A stretch of DNA of 43,230 nt from positions 1 to 43,230 of the forward strand of contig JACZUI010000018.1 of the NCBI GenBank assembly GCA_022573225.1, read 5' to 3'. The position numbers were made by a program, and so were the translations under genes. The notes beneath the pieces were generated by a model. That model worked only from the letters and a program-made list of their open reading frames with translations. It was not told the DNA's origin and did no database searches. Positions 15,510 to 23,972 of the stretch are shown in pieces. The stretch comes from Acidobacteriota bacterium (GTDB taxonomy: Bacteria; Actinomycetota; Acidimicrobiia; Spongiisociales; ZC4RG35). How positions within the stretch are numbered: position 1 is the first letter of the stretch; every line of letters begins with the position of its first letter.

Positions 15510-15617
15510 TGGCAATGTGCCGTTCTGGGAATCTCGGTGGTGGATCTGTCAGTTGGATGCCGTATGGTGAACACCGCGGGAGAAACCTCGACAGCGAAGC
15601 CGGACAGGGAGAGATGA

Positions 15618-16526
15618 ATGGAAGGTCGCCAGCCACTCGATGCCAGAGACACCCGGGTTGTCTGGACGCGAGGCAAGGGGTGTGCCGAACTGGCTGATCT
15701 TCTTGGCGATGGTGAATCCAATCGAATCACCGGAGACCTTGTGGAGGAGTGCATCTCGCTGCGGGGTGACATCCTGGTTACCCGTAGGCTTCCCAGCTCA
15801 TTTGATTTGGTGGATGTTGCGGTCCCGCTCGATTTCGTCTCCGGGAATGTGACCAAGATTGTGTCTGCGGTCGGTGGGGGTCCTCATTCGGCGTTGGCGG
15901 CTCAGACGGCAGCCACCTTGGGGAGACGTCTTGGCGTGGAGGCAGAGATGGTCTCTGCCACGACACCCGGCGACGATCCAGGCAAAGCCATGGAGGTGAT
16001 CGACCGTCTCGGTTTGAGTGTTGACGAGATCGGCGGTCGGGTCATCGAGGTCAGCGGAATAGCGGAACTCGTAGAGACAGTCGACGAAGGTTCGCTCCTG
16101 GTCCTGGGAGCTCCAGGTGGATCATGGTTCAAGAGGGCAATGTTCGGGCCTGGTGCCCGCCTCAGGAGCAAGGCGCGCGCCGGCGCAGTCGTGGTGCGAA
16201 AGGCGCCCGAGCGGGTGTTCCGGTGGATGGGTGAGCCGGTGTATGTGAGTCCCATGCGTCAGGCGGATGACACCTTGCGCATTCACGAAGAGCGAGTTCT
16301 AGCGGTCGCCGACAGTGGTCTGCTCATAGGTCTTGTCCGACGCGAAAACCTTGCCGTGGCCGGGACCTCGGCTGTTGGGTTGCTGATGGAGGAGGCAATG
16401 TCGGCGAAAGTCGATGAGACCATTGACGAGGCGAGAGCGCTGGAGCCGACCTTTGGGGATGATCCGATTCCCGTGACCGATCATGATGAGCATCTCGTGG
16501 GCGGTTTGTCTTTGCGACAAGGCTGA
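15618..16526 (+). CDS. universal stress protein domain with CBS-like tail
   Basis: 302 residues. Residues 1-70 are not recognised. About 75-195 form a Usp domain: an initial strand (KIVSAVGGGPHSALAAQTAATLGRRLGVEAEMV) and the nucleotide-binding end LVLGAPGGSWFKRAMFGPGARLRSKARAGAVVVRKAP, close to the G-x2-G-x9-G pattern of ATP-binding Usp proteins. About 207-290 look like CBS-type sequence (VYVSPMRQADDTL, VLAVADSGLLIGLVRRENL). A combined Usp/CBS protein suggests adenine-nucleotide sensing. The ATG has GGAGAG upstream. Partners are unknown; the downstream hydrolase gene begins 21 bp after the stop and may be cotranscribed. Confidence 0.72.
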   Translation: MEGRQPLDARDTRVVWTRGKGCAELADLLGDGESNRITGDLVEECISLRGDILVTRRLPSSFDLVDVAVPLDFVSGNVTKIVSAVGGGPHSALAAQTAATLGRRLGVEAEMVSATTPGDDPGKAMEVIDRLGLSVDEIGGRVIEVSGIAELVETVDEGSLLVLGAPGGSWFKRAMFGPGARLRSKARAGAVVVRKAPERVFRWMGEPVYVSPMRQADDTLRIHEERVLAVADSGLLIGLVRRENLAVAGTSAVGLLMEEAMSAKVDETIDEARALEPTFGDDPIPVTDHDEHLVGGLSLRQG

Positions 16527-16547
16527 GACAGGGCAGAATCTGGAGCC

Positions 16548-17459
16548 GTGACGTCGAGAACATTTTTCCGGGGCATATTCTGGACGCTGATCGCTCTGGC
16601 TCTGGTGTTCCATGTGGCGGGGGGTTGGTTCTTCTCCAGCGAATTGATTGACGATGCCTTCGTGCCCGATCCCGATTCCTACGTCGTGACCAGCGGCGAC
16701 TACGAACTGGAAGAGATCAAGTATCAGTCGCCCCTGGGTGAGATGGATGCGTGGTACCTGCCTGCGGAGGGGACGACGTGGGTGATCCATGTTCATGGCC
16801 TTGGTGCCACACCGGCCGAGGCCGAGCCACTTTTCGGACCTATCCAGGATGCTGGATATCAACAGCTCTCAATCACCTATCGCAATGACGAGTCGACGCC
16901 TCTGGACCCGTCCGAGTACTACCAGTACGGAATATCGGAATGGGAGGACATCAGCGGCGCCGTCGACCATGCTCTCGCGAACGGTGCGGAGAACGTCATT
17001 CTCAGCTGCTTCTCGACCGGCTGCGCCCACACCATGTCGTTCATGTTCAACCGGTCGTTGGACTCGGTTTCGGGGGCGTTGATGGACTCGCCCAACATCG
17101 ACATGGGCGAGACCGTTGACTATGCCGCAACGCAGCGAGAGCTGCCGCTGATCCCGGTCACAGTTCCTCCGACGCTGTCTGCGATGGCCAAGTTCATCAC
17201 CTCGCTCCGCATCGGCGTGAATTGGAAGGCCATCGACTACGTCAACAAGGCTGACCTCATCATCAAACGGCCCGTCCTGATCCATCACGGGACCGAGGAC
17301 CTCAAGGTGCCGATCAGCGTGAGTATCGAGCTGGCCGAGGCCAGGCCAGATGCGGTACGTCTCATCTCGGTCGAGGGTGCCGGGCATGTGGACTCGTATG
17401 ACGTGGATCTCGAGAGGTATCTCGAGGAGGTCCTCAGGTTCCTCGATCGGGTCGGGTAG
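16548..17459 (+). CDS. membrane-anchored alpha/beta hydrolase
   Basis: 303 residues from a GTG start. A single N-terminal membrane helix (about 8-28) is followed by an alpha/beta hydrolase domain: HVHGLGATPAEAEPLF carries the oxyanion-hole HG, CFSTGC holds the presumed nucleophile Ser (replacing GxSxG with a variant that has Cys at both ends), LIHHGTEDLKVP supplies the Asp region, and GAGHVDSYD the catalytic His. It most resembles serine-aminopeptidase/S33-type or YqkD/BAAT-like hydrolases. The catalytic domain probably faces the outside. The substrate is unknown. Confidence 0.8.
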   Translation: MTSRTFFRGIFWTLIALALVFHVAGGWFFSSELIDDAFVPDPDSYVVTSGDYELEEIKYQSPLGEMDAWYLPAEGTTWVIHVHGLGATPAEAEPLFGPIQDAGYQQLSITYRNDESTPLDPSEYYQYGISEWEDISGAVDHALANGAENVILSCFSTGCAHTMSFMFNRSLDSVSGALMDSPNIDMGETVDYAATQRELPLIPVTVPPTLSAMAKFITSLRIGVNWKAIDYVNKADLIIKRPVLIHHGTEDLKVPISVSIELAEARPDAVRLISVEGAGHVDSYDVDLERYLEEVLRFLDRVG

Positions 17460-17679
17460 TGGCCCGAACCTAAAGTCCGACGATGTCTCGGACAAGGAGC
17501 CCGTTGAACAATGCATGTCACTCATCTCGACGACCAGATCATCGCCACTCGCGGTGTCCTCGGCTCCGCCGTTCCGCACCGAGGAGTGGCGAAACCTCGT
17601 CCTTGCGGGTGACGTGCCTGGTCGCCGATCTGAGCAACGGCATCATTCAGCAGACTCCTAGCGCTCTCGCCGTTGTGCA
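17460..17679 (+). other. 220-bp intergenic region before the osmoprotectant operon
   Basis: Gap between the hydrolase stop and the opuCA start. It probably holds the operon promoter. Short ORFs exist, for example from ATG 17511 with AAGGAG 11 bases upstream (33 codons), but none has recognisable content. I see no clear hairpin terminator or riboswitch. Confidence 0.4.
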
Positions 17680-18768
17680 ATGATCCGCCTTGATCACGTC
17701 ACCAAGGTCTTCCCCGGCACGTCCCAGCCCGCGGTTGCCGACTTGAGCCTCGAAATCGGGCGGGGAGAGTTTGTGACACTCGTGGGGCCGTCGGGCTGCG
17801 GGAAGACGACCACTCTCAAAATGATCAACCGCATCATCGAGCCGACGTCGGGGCGTATCGAGGTGGCTGGGCGGGACGCGTTGTCGGTTCCCCCTCACGA
17901 ACTGCGGAGGTCCATCGGTTACGTGATCCAGCAGGTAGGCCTTTTCCCTCACCGAACGGTATTTCAGAACATCGCCACCGTGCCTTCCCTCATGGGGTGG
18001 GACCCTGGCCGGATCGAGGAGCGCGTGGCGGAGCTGACCGAGTTGATGGGACTCGAGACGGAGATGCTGGAGCGCTATCCATCCGAGCTCTCCGGCGGTC
18101 AGCAGCAGCGTGTCGGCGTTGCTCGGGCGCTGGCCGCAGATCCTCCAGTCTTGTTGATGGACGAGCCGTTTGGGGCGGTCGATCCCATTGTTCGCAGCCG
18201 GCTTCAGGAGGAGTTTCTGAGGCTCCAACAGCAACTGGGCAAGACAGTCCTCTTCGTCACTCATGACATCGACGAGGCGATGTATCTCGGCGAACGGGTA
18301 GCGATTCTCAATCTGGGAGGCGTGGTGGAGCAATACGACACACCAATTGAGATCCTCTCCAATCCTGCGAACGAGTTCGTGGAGGAGTTCCTCGGAGGGG
18401 AGAGAGGGTTGAAGCGACTCGCATTGATGCCGATCAGCGAGGCCGAGCTTGTTCGTGGGCCTGTGGTCCAGAGATCGGCGTCGCTCGTCGAAGCCACAGA
18501 CACCATGGACGCCCACCATGTCGACTGGTTTGGCGTCCTCGAAGGTGATCAGTTGTTGGGCTGGGTCGATAGGTCGGATCTCGACGGTCGAAGCATTCAA
18601 GATCTGGAGTTACGGCCGATCGAGATGTCCGTCTCCTCTTCCGACTCGATGCGGGTAGCCCTCGACGTTGTCGTCACCGGACATACCCGGCACGCCTTGG
18701 TTGTCGACGATGGTTCCTATCGGGGAATGCTGGACGTGGAATCGATCGCAGGGGAGATACCTGAGTGA
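17680..18768 (+). CDS. opuCA: osmoprotectant ABC transporter ATPase with CBS domains (OpuCA/ProV type)
   Basis: 362 residues. ABC domain: Walker A GPSGCGKT (36-43), Q-loop VIQQVGLFPHRT, signature LSGGQQQRVGVARAL (about 135-149), Walker B VLLMDEPFGAVDP and switch His in FVTHDIDEAM. The stretch QQVGLFPHRTVFQNIATVP is typical of glycine betaine/carnitine/choline importers. Residues 245-362 form a CBS pair (MDAHHVDWFGVLEGDQLLGWVDRSDL; HALVVDDGSYRGMLDVESI), which in OpuA-type ATPases senses ionic strength. It powers the two permeases encoded directly downstream, whose first start overlaps this stop (GTGATGA). Confidence 0.93.
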   Translation: MIRLDHVTKVFPGTSQPAVADLSLEIGRGEFVTLVGPSGCGKTTTLKMINRIIEPTSGRIEVAGRDALSVPPHELRRSIGYVIQQVGLFPHRTVFQNIATVPSLMGWDPGRIEERVAELTELMGLETEMLERYPSELSGGQQQRVGVARALAADPPVLLMDEPFGAVDPIVRSRLQEEFLRLQQQLGKTVLFVTHDIDEAMYLGERVAILNLGGVVEQYDTPIEILSNPANEFVEEFLGGERGLKRLALMPISEAELVRGPVVQRSASLVEATDTMDAHHVDWFGVLEGDQLLGWVDRSDLDGRSIQDLELRPIEMSVSSSDSMRVALDVVVTGHTRHALVVDDGSYRGMLDVESIAGEIPE

Positions 18769-19454
18769 TGATCCTTGGCCAAACGACGACTCTGTTCGAC
18801 TGGTCCTGGGTGAGGCGAAACCTCGACAACATTTGGGACCGGACAGTCGAGCATCTGACGCTGACCGGAGTCGCAATCGCTGTGGGTCTTCTGGTATCGG
18901 TTGCCCTCGCCTCCGCCGCCCTGAAGTGGCCTCGGATCTACGAGCCGGTGGCATCATTCAGCGGCGTCCTCTACACGATCCCCTCACTTGCTGTCTTTGC
19001 ACTGGTGGCGCCTGTAATCGGGATCGGGACACCAACCCAGAGGTTCATCACGGCCGAGATCGCCCTCATCTCATACACCTTTCTCATTCTGATTCGAAAC
19101 ATCGTCACGGGAATCCGGGGTGTTGCAGTCGAAACGACCGAGGCGGCATTTGGCATGGGTTACCGTCGCTCTCAGGTTCGCCGCAATATTGAGGTGCCAC
19201 TGGCCCTACCGGTGATAATGGCCGGCATCCGGATCACGACCGTCACGGTCATCGGCCTTGTAACCGTGACTTCGCTTCTCGGTCTGGGTGGCCTTGGTTT
19301 CTTCATCCTGGACGGTTTGCGGAGGTCGATCATCTTTCCGACCGAGATCATCGTTGGGGTGGTCCTCTCTGTTGCACTAGCAGCCATTCTCGACCTCGCC
19401 CTTCTCTGGTTGGGACGCGCGGTCACTCCGTGGGCCGAGAAGGGGATCTCGTGA
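18765..19454 (+). CDS. opuCB: osmoprotectant ABC transporter permease 1
   Basis: 229 residues with five or six membrane helices and the binding-protein-dependent permease pattern. The coupling loop contains EAAFGMGYRRSQVRRNIEVPLALPVIMAGIR (about 126-156), close to the EAA motif of OpuCB/ProW proteins; FSGVLYTIPSLAVFALVAP is the typical TIPSLA segment. It pairs with the second permease to form the pore. Start is GTG at 18765 or ATG at 18768; either overlaps the end of opuCA. Its stop overlaps the start of the next permease gene by 4 bp. Confidence 0.93.
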   Translation: MMILGQTTTLFDWSWVRRNLDNIWDRTVEHLTLTGVAIAVGLLVSVALASAALKWPRIYEPVASFSGVLYTIPSLAVFALVAPVIGIGTPTQRFITAEIALISYTFLILIRNIVTGIRGVAVETTEAAFGMGYRRSQVRRNIEVPLALPVIMAGIRITTVTVIGLVTVTSLLGLGGLGFFILDGLRRSIIFPTEIIVGVVLSVALAAILDLALLWLGRAVTPWAEKGIS

Positions 19455-20179
19455 TCGAGTTCCTCTCCCAGGTTGTCGCTTGGTTTGGGGAGGAGGGGAG
19501 ATGGTTCAGCGACGACGGGATTGTTCCAAGGACGGTCGAACACCTGTGGCTGGCCTTACTCGCGATGGTCATTGCCCTGGTGGTGGCGCTGCCGTTGGCG
19601 GTGTGGCTCGGGCATCGGAGGATCGGGGCTTTCTACGCCAACGCGATCGTCAACATCGGTCGTGCGATACCTTCGTTTGGCCTGATCATCCTCGCGGCGG
19701 TCTTCTTCGCCCGCGCCGGCATCAGTCTCCGATTCTGGCCGGCCGTCGTTGCGCTGATGGCTCTCGCCATCCCTCCGATCTTTACCAACGCCTACACGGC
19801 CATAGCCAACATCGCGCCTGAAACGGTCGAAGCTGGGCGAGGGATGGGTCTCACCGAGAACGAGCTTCTCTGGGACGTCGAGGTTCCGATAGGTGCTCCA
19901 GTGATCCTTGCCGGGGTGCGAATCTCCTTTATCCAGGTACTGGCGACAGTGCCCCTGGCGGCCGTTCTGTCGTCTGGTGGCGGCCTCGGTCAATATGTCG
20001 TTCGTGGCTTTGCTCGAGGTCCTGGTGGCACGATTGAGGTTTTTGCCGGTGCGCTCCTCATTGCAGTTCTCACTCTCGTGGCCGACCGCCTTTTCACACT
20101 GGTGGAGAGGAGGCTTCTCCCGGTAGGCGTCAAGCGACTCTCGGACGCAGAGGTGCGAGCCGCCGTTTCGGTGTCGTGA
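19451..20179 (+). CDS. opuCD: osmoprotectant ABC transporter permease 2
   Basis: 242 residues from the GTG at 19451, chosen because it forms a GTGA overlap with the preceding stop and has GAAGGGG upstream; an in-frame GTG at 19430 is the alternative. The protein has about five membrane helices, the segment NIGRAIPSFGLIILAAVFFARAG, and the EAA-like loop VEAGRGMGLTENELLWDVEVPIGAPVILAGVR. It is the second, non-identical pore subunit of the OpuC-type importer. A 92-bp gap with a hairpin and a palindrome separates it from the binding-protein gene. Confidence 0.92.
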   Translation: MIEFLSQVVAWFGEEGRWFSDDGIVPRTVEHLWLALLAMVIALVVALPLAVWLGHRRIGAFYANAIVNIGRAIPSFGLIILAAVFFARAGISLRFWPAVVALMALAIPPIFTNAYTAIANIAPETVEAGRGMGLTENELLWDVEVPIGAPVILAGVRISFIQVLATVPLAAVLSSGGGLGQYVVRGFARGPGGTIEVFAGALLIAVLTLVADRLFTLVERRLLPVGVKRLSDAEVRAAVSVS

Positions 20180-20223
20180 GATTCTCGGAACAGACCGACC
20201 TACTGTCGGGTTTAGCAGTAACG

Positions 20224-20255
20224 ACGCCCTTAAGAGGCGTTCTTCACATTGTGAA
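20224..20255 (+). promoter_or_regulatory. hairpin and palindrome in the opuC intercistronic gap
   Basis: ACGCC (20224-20228) pairs with GGCGT (20236-20240). Three bases later TTCACA-T-TGTGAA (20243-20255) is a perfect 6-bp inverted repeat, 16 bp before the ATG of the binding-protein gene. It may be an operator, or an RNA structure that protects or tunes the binding-protein mRNA. Confidence 0.4.
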
Positions 20256-20271
20256 AGAGAAAGGAAGACCC

Positions 20272-21195
20272 ATGCGGACAAAATCCCGCAGACGCGTCTT
20301 TGGGGCGGCCTTCGCGGCAACCGCGCTGGTTCTAGCAGCGTGCAGCCCGGGGTCGGGTGAAGACGCGACCGTGCCTGATGGGCCCACCATCACTGTGGCA
20401 TCGTTCAACTTCCCCGAGTCGGTGATTCTTGCCGAGATTTATGCGCAAGCGCTCGAGGACGGGGGCTACCCCATCGAACGAAACCTCAACCTTGGATCGC
20501 GTGAGCTGATCTTCCCGGAGATCGAGTCGGGAGCCATCGGCTTCCTCCCCGAATACTTGGGTTCATCGATTGGGGTCGGGTTTGGCGAAACCCCTCCGAA
20601 CAGCACATCAGACGCGGTGGCGATGCTCTCCGACCTGTTCAGCGCAGAGGGAGTGTCCGTCCTCGAACCGGCGCCAGGACAAGATAAGAACGTCTTCGTG
20701 GTCACCAGCCAGTTCGCCGCCGACAACAACCTGACGTCGGTGTCCGACTTGGCCGATCTGGAAGGTGTCACATTGGGCGGTCCGCCCGAGTGTGAGGAGC
20801 GAAGCACCTGTTATGCCGGGCTGGTCGAGTCCTACGGACTCGCCGACCTCCGGTTCGAGGCAATCCAAGAAGGCGCGGCTCGCGTCGCCGCCCTCGAAGC
20901 CGGCGACATCCAGGTCGCGCTGCTGTTCTCGACCCAACCCGTCATCACAGTGAAGGGTTTCGTTGCCCTTGAGGGAACCGAAGACATCATTTCTCCTGAG
21001 AACATCATCCCGGTGGTCAATGACGAGATAGTCGACGCTTATGGAGACGACTTCCTCGAGTTGATCAATTCGATTTCGGAGAAGATCACAACCGAAGTCC
21101 TGCTCGACCTGAACGGTCGCGTTGAGCTGGACGCCGAGAACCCAGACGACGTCGCCACCGAGTGGCTGGTGGAGAACGGCTTCCTTGACGGCTGA
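20272..21195 (+). CDS. opuCC: osmoprotectant-binding lipoprotein (OpuCC type)
   Basis: 307 residues from ATG 20272, which has GAAAGGAAG upstream; the frame is open further upstream but homology and the signal peptide begin here. Signal peptide with lipobox LVLAAC, then an OpuAC-type periplasmic-binding fold: TITVASFNFPESVILAEIYAQALEDGGYPIERNLNLGSRELIFPEIESGAIGFLPEYLGSS is the hallmark start of choline/carnitine/betaine-binding proteins. Later FEAIQEGAARVAALEAGDIQVALLFSTQP and a C-terminal LNGRVELDAENPDDVATEWL fit the family. It delivers ligand to the two permeases. A strong terminator follows. Confidence 0.94.
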   Translation: MRTKSRRRVFGAAFAATALVLAACSPGSGEDATVPDGPTITVASFNFPESVILAEIYAQALEDGGYPIERNLNLGSRELIFPEIESGAIGFLPEYLGSSIGVGFGETPPNSTSDAVAMLSDLFSAEGVSVLEPAPGQDKNVFVVTSQFAADNNLTSVSDLADLEGVTLGGPPECEERSTCYAGLVESYGLADLRFEAIQEGAARVAALEAGDIQVALLFSTQPVITVKGFVALEGTEDIISPENIIPVVNDEIVDAYGDDFLELINSISEKITTEVLLDLNGRVELDAENPDDVATEWLVENGFLDG

Positions 21196-21212
21196 CCGAC
21201 CAAGGACTCCCT

Positions 21213-21242
21213 GAAAAGTGGCCCTTTCGGGGGCCACTTTTC
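21213..21242. terminator. bidirectional intrinsic terminator
   Basis: Perfect 12-bp stem: GAAAAGTGGCCC (21213-21224) with GGGCCACTTTTC (21231-21242), loop TTTCGG. It has a T-run on one side and an A-run on the other, so it can terminate both opuCC (+) and the CNNM gene (-). Confidence 0.92.
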
Positions 21243-21287
21243 GTGACGTGACGGCTCAGATCCTCTTTCCACTCACAGAGCGGCTGG

Positions 21288-22601
21288 TCAGCCCTCGGTG
21301 GTGGTAGGAGTCGGCTCGAGAACGGTCAGCTCGACTTCCCGAACCCGACGGCCATCCATGCGGCGGACGCTCAGGGTGAATGTGTCGGACACGACCTGAT
21401 CGCCATGTCGAGGGACCCGTCCCAGCCGATGCATCACAAATCCACCAATTGTCTCATACGGGCCATCGGGAAGCACTACATCAATCGATTCCACTTTCTC
21501 GATCCGGGTCTGCCCGGCCACGAGGTATCGGTTCTTGCCGGCTGGTCGAATCTCGATCACTTCTCTGATGTCGTGTTCGTCGCGGATCTCACCCACTAGT
21601 TCCTCGGCGATGTCCTCGAGCGTTATCAGACCGGCCGTCGTGCCGTGTTCATCGATGGCGATCGCAATATGGGTCCTACTCTCCCTCATCATTTCCATGA
21701 CCGGCGCGATCGACATCGTTTCTGGAACCAACGGCGCCCGACGGAGGATCGATTGGTCGATCGGCTGATGCCGGCTCGCGCTCGAGATCGTCAGAAGATC
21801 CTTGGCATGGACGAAGCCCTTCACGTCATCGAGCCCGCTGCCATATACCGGGATACGGGAATGGCCCGTGTCCATCACGGTCCGCTCGAATTGGGCCGGA
21901 GTGGCATTCGCCGGCAGTGCCACCAGATCCGGGCGAGGGGCCATCACCTCGGCGACCGATGTATCCCGAAAAGATATAGCCGCTGCCAGCAGCCGTGACG
22001 GAGCGTCTTCAATGACACCCTTCGCTCCGACCGTCTTGACCAGCGCCGCGATGTCCGCTGCGGAATGGGTGGACTCGATCGACTGTCGAGGAGTGACTCC
22101 GAACAACCTGAGAAGCCCGGTTGCTACCCAGGTCAAGGCCAGAATGAGAGGGCGTAGCAAGGTCACGTAGATCCGGAAAGGGCCGGCGACAATCAGTGCC
22201 GTTCGCTCGGGTGCCGCGATCGTCGCGTTCTTTGGCGCCATCTCGCCAATGACGTTGTGGATGAAAGCCGTGACGAGCAGGGCGCTGATAACTCCCAGAG
22301 TGACCACAGCGCCGGAGGGGAGGCCGATCAGATCGAACAGGCCCTCGAACAGCCCGCCCAGGGCCCCTTCCATGACGAACCCGAGAGCCAATGACGCCCC
22401 GGCTATACCGAGTTGGGCGCCGGCGAACGTAACCGGGAGTTCGTTCATCGAGGCCAGGGCCATCCTGGCCAACCGACTTCCTTCCGCTGCTTCCTCTTCG
22501 AGGCTCTGGCGTCGCGAGGCGGTGAAGGCGAACTCGACGGCAACGAAGAAGCCGTTGATCATCACGAGGGCTATGACGAGGGTCAGGGCTCCGATGCTCA
22601 A
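21288..22601 (-). CDS. CNNM/CorC-type membrane protein (DUF21-CBS-CorC_HlyC)
   Basis: 437 residues. The N-terminal DUF21 membrane domain (about 1-190) begins with INGFFVAVEFAFTASRRQSLEEEA and has AQLGIAGASLALGF. A CBS pair follows (about 205-330; VMAPRPDLVALPANATPAQFERTVMDTGHSRIPVYG, and HIAIAIDEHGTTAGLITLEDIAEELVGEI), then a CorC_HlyC domain (about 345-427). Such proteins are linked to Mg2+/Co2+ efflux and are often annotated as haemolysins. The TTG start overlaps the TGA of the preceding gene (TTGA), indicating translational coupling with the second CNNM gene. Confidence 0.92.
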   Translation of the reverse strand: MSIGALTLVIALVMINGFFVAVEFAFTASRRQSLEEEAAEGSRLARMALASMNELPVTFAGAQLGIAGASLALGFVMEGALGGLFEGLFDLIGLPSGAVVTLGVISALLVTAFIHNVIGEMAPKNATIAAPERTALIVAGPFRIYVTLLRPLILALTWVATGLLRLFGVTPRQSIESTHSAADIAALVKTVGAKGVIEDAPSRLLAAAISFRDTSVAEVMAPRPDLVALPANATPAQFERTVMDTGHSRIPVYGSGLDDVKGFVHAKDLLTISSASRHQPIDQSILRRAPLVPETMSIAPVMEMMRESRTHIAIAIDEHGTTAGLITLEDIAEELVGEIRDEHDIREVIEIRPAGKNRYLVAGQTRIEKVESIDVVLPDGPYETIGGFVMHRLGRVPRHGDQVVSDTFTLSVRRMDGRRVREVELTVLEPTPTTTEG

Positions 22602-23803
22602 GGCACCGCCCCTGGCTGTGTGACCCGGACCCGGTCGATCCGAAAGTTATCCACGGCGGTCACCTCGAGCCGCCACCCCTCCGTCTCGACTATGTCCCCT
22701 TCCTTCGCGTTCCGTCCGAGCAGTGCCGTTACGAGGCCTCCGAGCGTTTCGTAACGACCCTCCGGCCATTCGAATCCGGTTAGCTCCTCAACCTCATGGC
22801 GATGAAGCAGCCCTGAGAGCTCGTCCGGAGCACTTGGGAGTTCGGGATCTGTGTGGTCGTATTCGTCTTCGATGTCTCCGAGAAGCTCTTCGAGGAGGTC
22901 CTCTGACGTCACAATCCCGGCCGTTCCCCCATATTCATCCGCCACGATGGCCATACCCGAGCCGCGGGTTCGCAGTTCGACCAACACGGTGTCAACCGGC
23001 TGGGTCTCGGGTATCACCAGGGCCGGACGCATGGTGTCCGCGATAGGCGCCCTCTCCCGGAGATCAGGCGGAATTCTCAACGAGTCTTTCACGTGGGCGA
23101 CTCCAACGATCTCGTCGAGGCTGTCGCGGTAGACCGGAAATCGGCTATGCCCGGACTCGACCGATGTCTTCTGGAGGTCCGCCACGGTTGCGTCGATGGG
23201 CAGGCCGATCACCCTGACCCGCGGGATCATGACGTCCGAGGTGAGGTTTTCCGTGAACGAGATGGAGCGAGTCAACAGGGCAAGCTCGTCATCGGTCAGT
23301 TCGCCGCCCTCTCCCGATGCCCGGATGATGAGTTCGAGCTCTTCCAGTGATCGGACGCCGGCCAACTCCTCACGAGGTTCGATGCCGACGGCTCTGACAG
23401 TTGCGTTGGCAGCACCGTTGAGAACCCGGGTGATGGGTGACAGGAGGTTGTTGACAAACAACATCGGCACACCCACCCGGACGCTGGTGGGGTAGGGATA
23501 GGTGATGGCGAGGTTCTTCGGGATCAGCTCGCCAAAGACAAGTTGAGCCGCTGTGGCAGTCGCCAGAGCGAGAACCACGGTTGCAGCAGGGAGCGTTGCC
23601 TCCGAGACCGGAAGCCACGAGAGCAACGGCTCAAAGAGTTGACCTAGAGCAGGCTCCGCGATGAATCCCAGAATCAGGGACGAGACAGTTATGCCGAGTT
23701 GGGCTCCCGAGAGATGGAATGAGAGCTTCGACAACCCGGAGAGGATGCGCTTGGCCCTTCGGTCACCTTCCTCGGCGAGGCGGCTGACGCGGCTTCGCTT
23801 CAC
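22598..23803 (-). CDS. CNNM/CorC-type membrane protein, N-terminus uncertain
   Basis: 401 residues from GTG 23803, with the same DUF21-CBS-CorC_HlyC architecture as the next gene: AQLGITVSSLILGFIAEPALG, VMIPRVRVIGLPIDAT, HSRFPVYRDS, GSGMAIVADEYGGTAGIVTSEDLLEELLGDIEDEYD. From this start the first membrane helix is missing. The frame continues upstream with strongly family-like residues (LVLISIAVGL, then LAINAFFVAGEFSLITV) up to an in-frame TAG at 23903-23905. No ATG, GTG or TTG occurs between that stop and 23803, so the true start is either a rare codon in 23830-23902 or the sequence has an error. Function is probably divalent-cation transport, paired with the downstream paralogue. Confidence 0.85.
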   Translation of the reverse strand: MKRSRVSRLAEEGDRRAKRILSGLSKLSFHLSGAQLGITVSSLILGFIAEPALGQLFEPLLSWLPVSEATLPAATVVLALATATAAQLVFGELIPKNLAITYPYPTSVRVGVPMLFVNNLLSPITRVLNGAANATVRAVGIEPREELAGVRSLEELELIIRASGEGGELTDDELALLTRSISFTENLTSDVMIPRVRVIGLPIDATVADLQKTSVESGHSRFPVYRDSLDEIVGVAHVKDSLRIPPDLRERAPIADTMRPALVIPETQPVDTVLVELRTRGSGMAIVADEYGGTAGIVTSEDLLEELLGDIEDEYDHTDPELPSAPDELSGLLHRHEVEELTGFEWPEGRYETLGGLVTALLGRNAKEGDIVETEGWRLEVTAVDNFRIDRVRVTQPGAVP

Positions 23804-23972
23804 CGTGATCAGTGAGAACTCCCCTGCGACGAAGAAGGCGTTGATAGCCAGGAGGAAAATGACGGTGATCAGGCCGACTGCGATGCTTATGAGGACAAGG
23901 TACTAGCCCGCTCTTGGTCCCTCTGACTTCCTGTCACACCCGGCTTCTACCTTGATGGCATGGAGGTAGGAC

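Noticed and set aside
17511-17612. Possible small ORF between the hydrolase and opuCA genes
   Set aside because: A weakly placed AAGGAG precedes ATG, but the peptide has no recognisable features and frames around it are equally open.
17647-18600. 317-codon open frame antisense to the osmoprotectant ATPase
   Set aside because: It is the mirror of a clear ABC ATPase in high-GC DNA and shows no protein family pattern.
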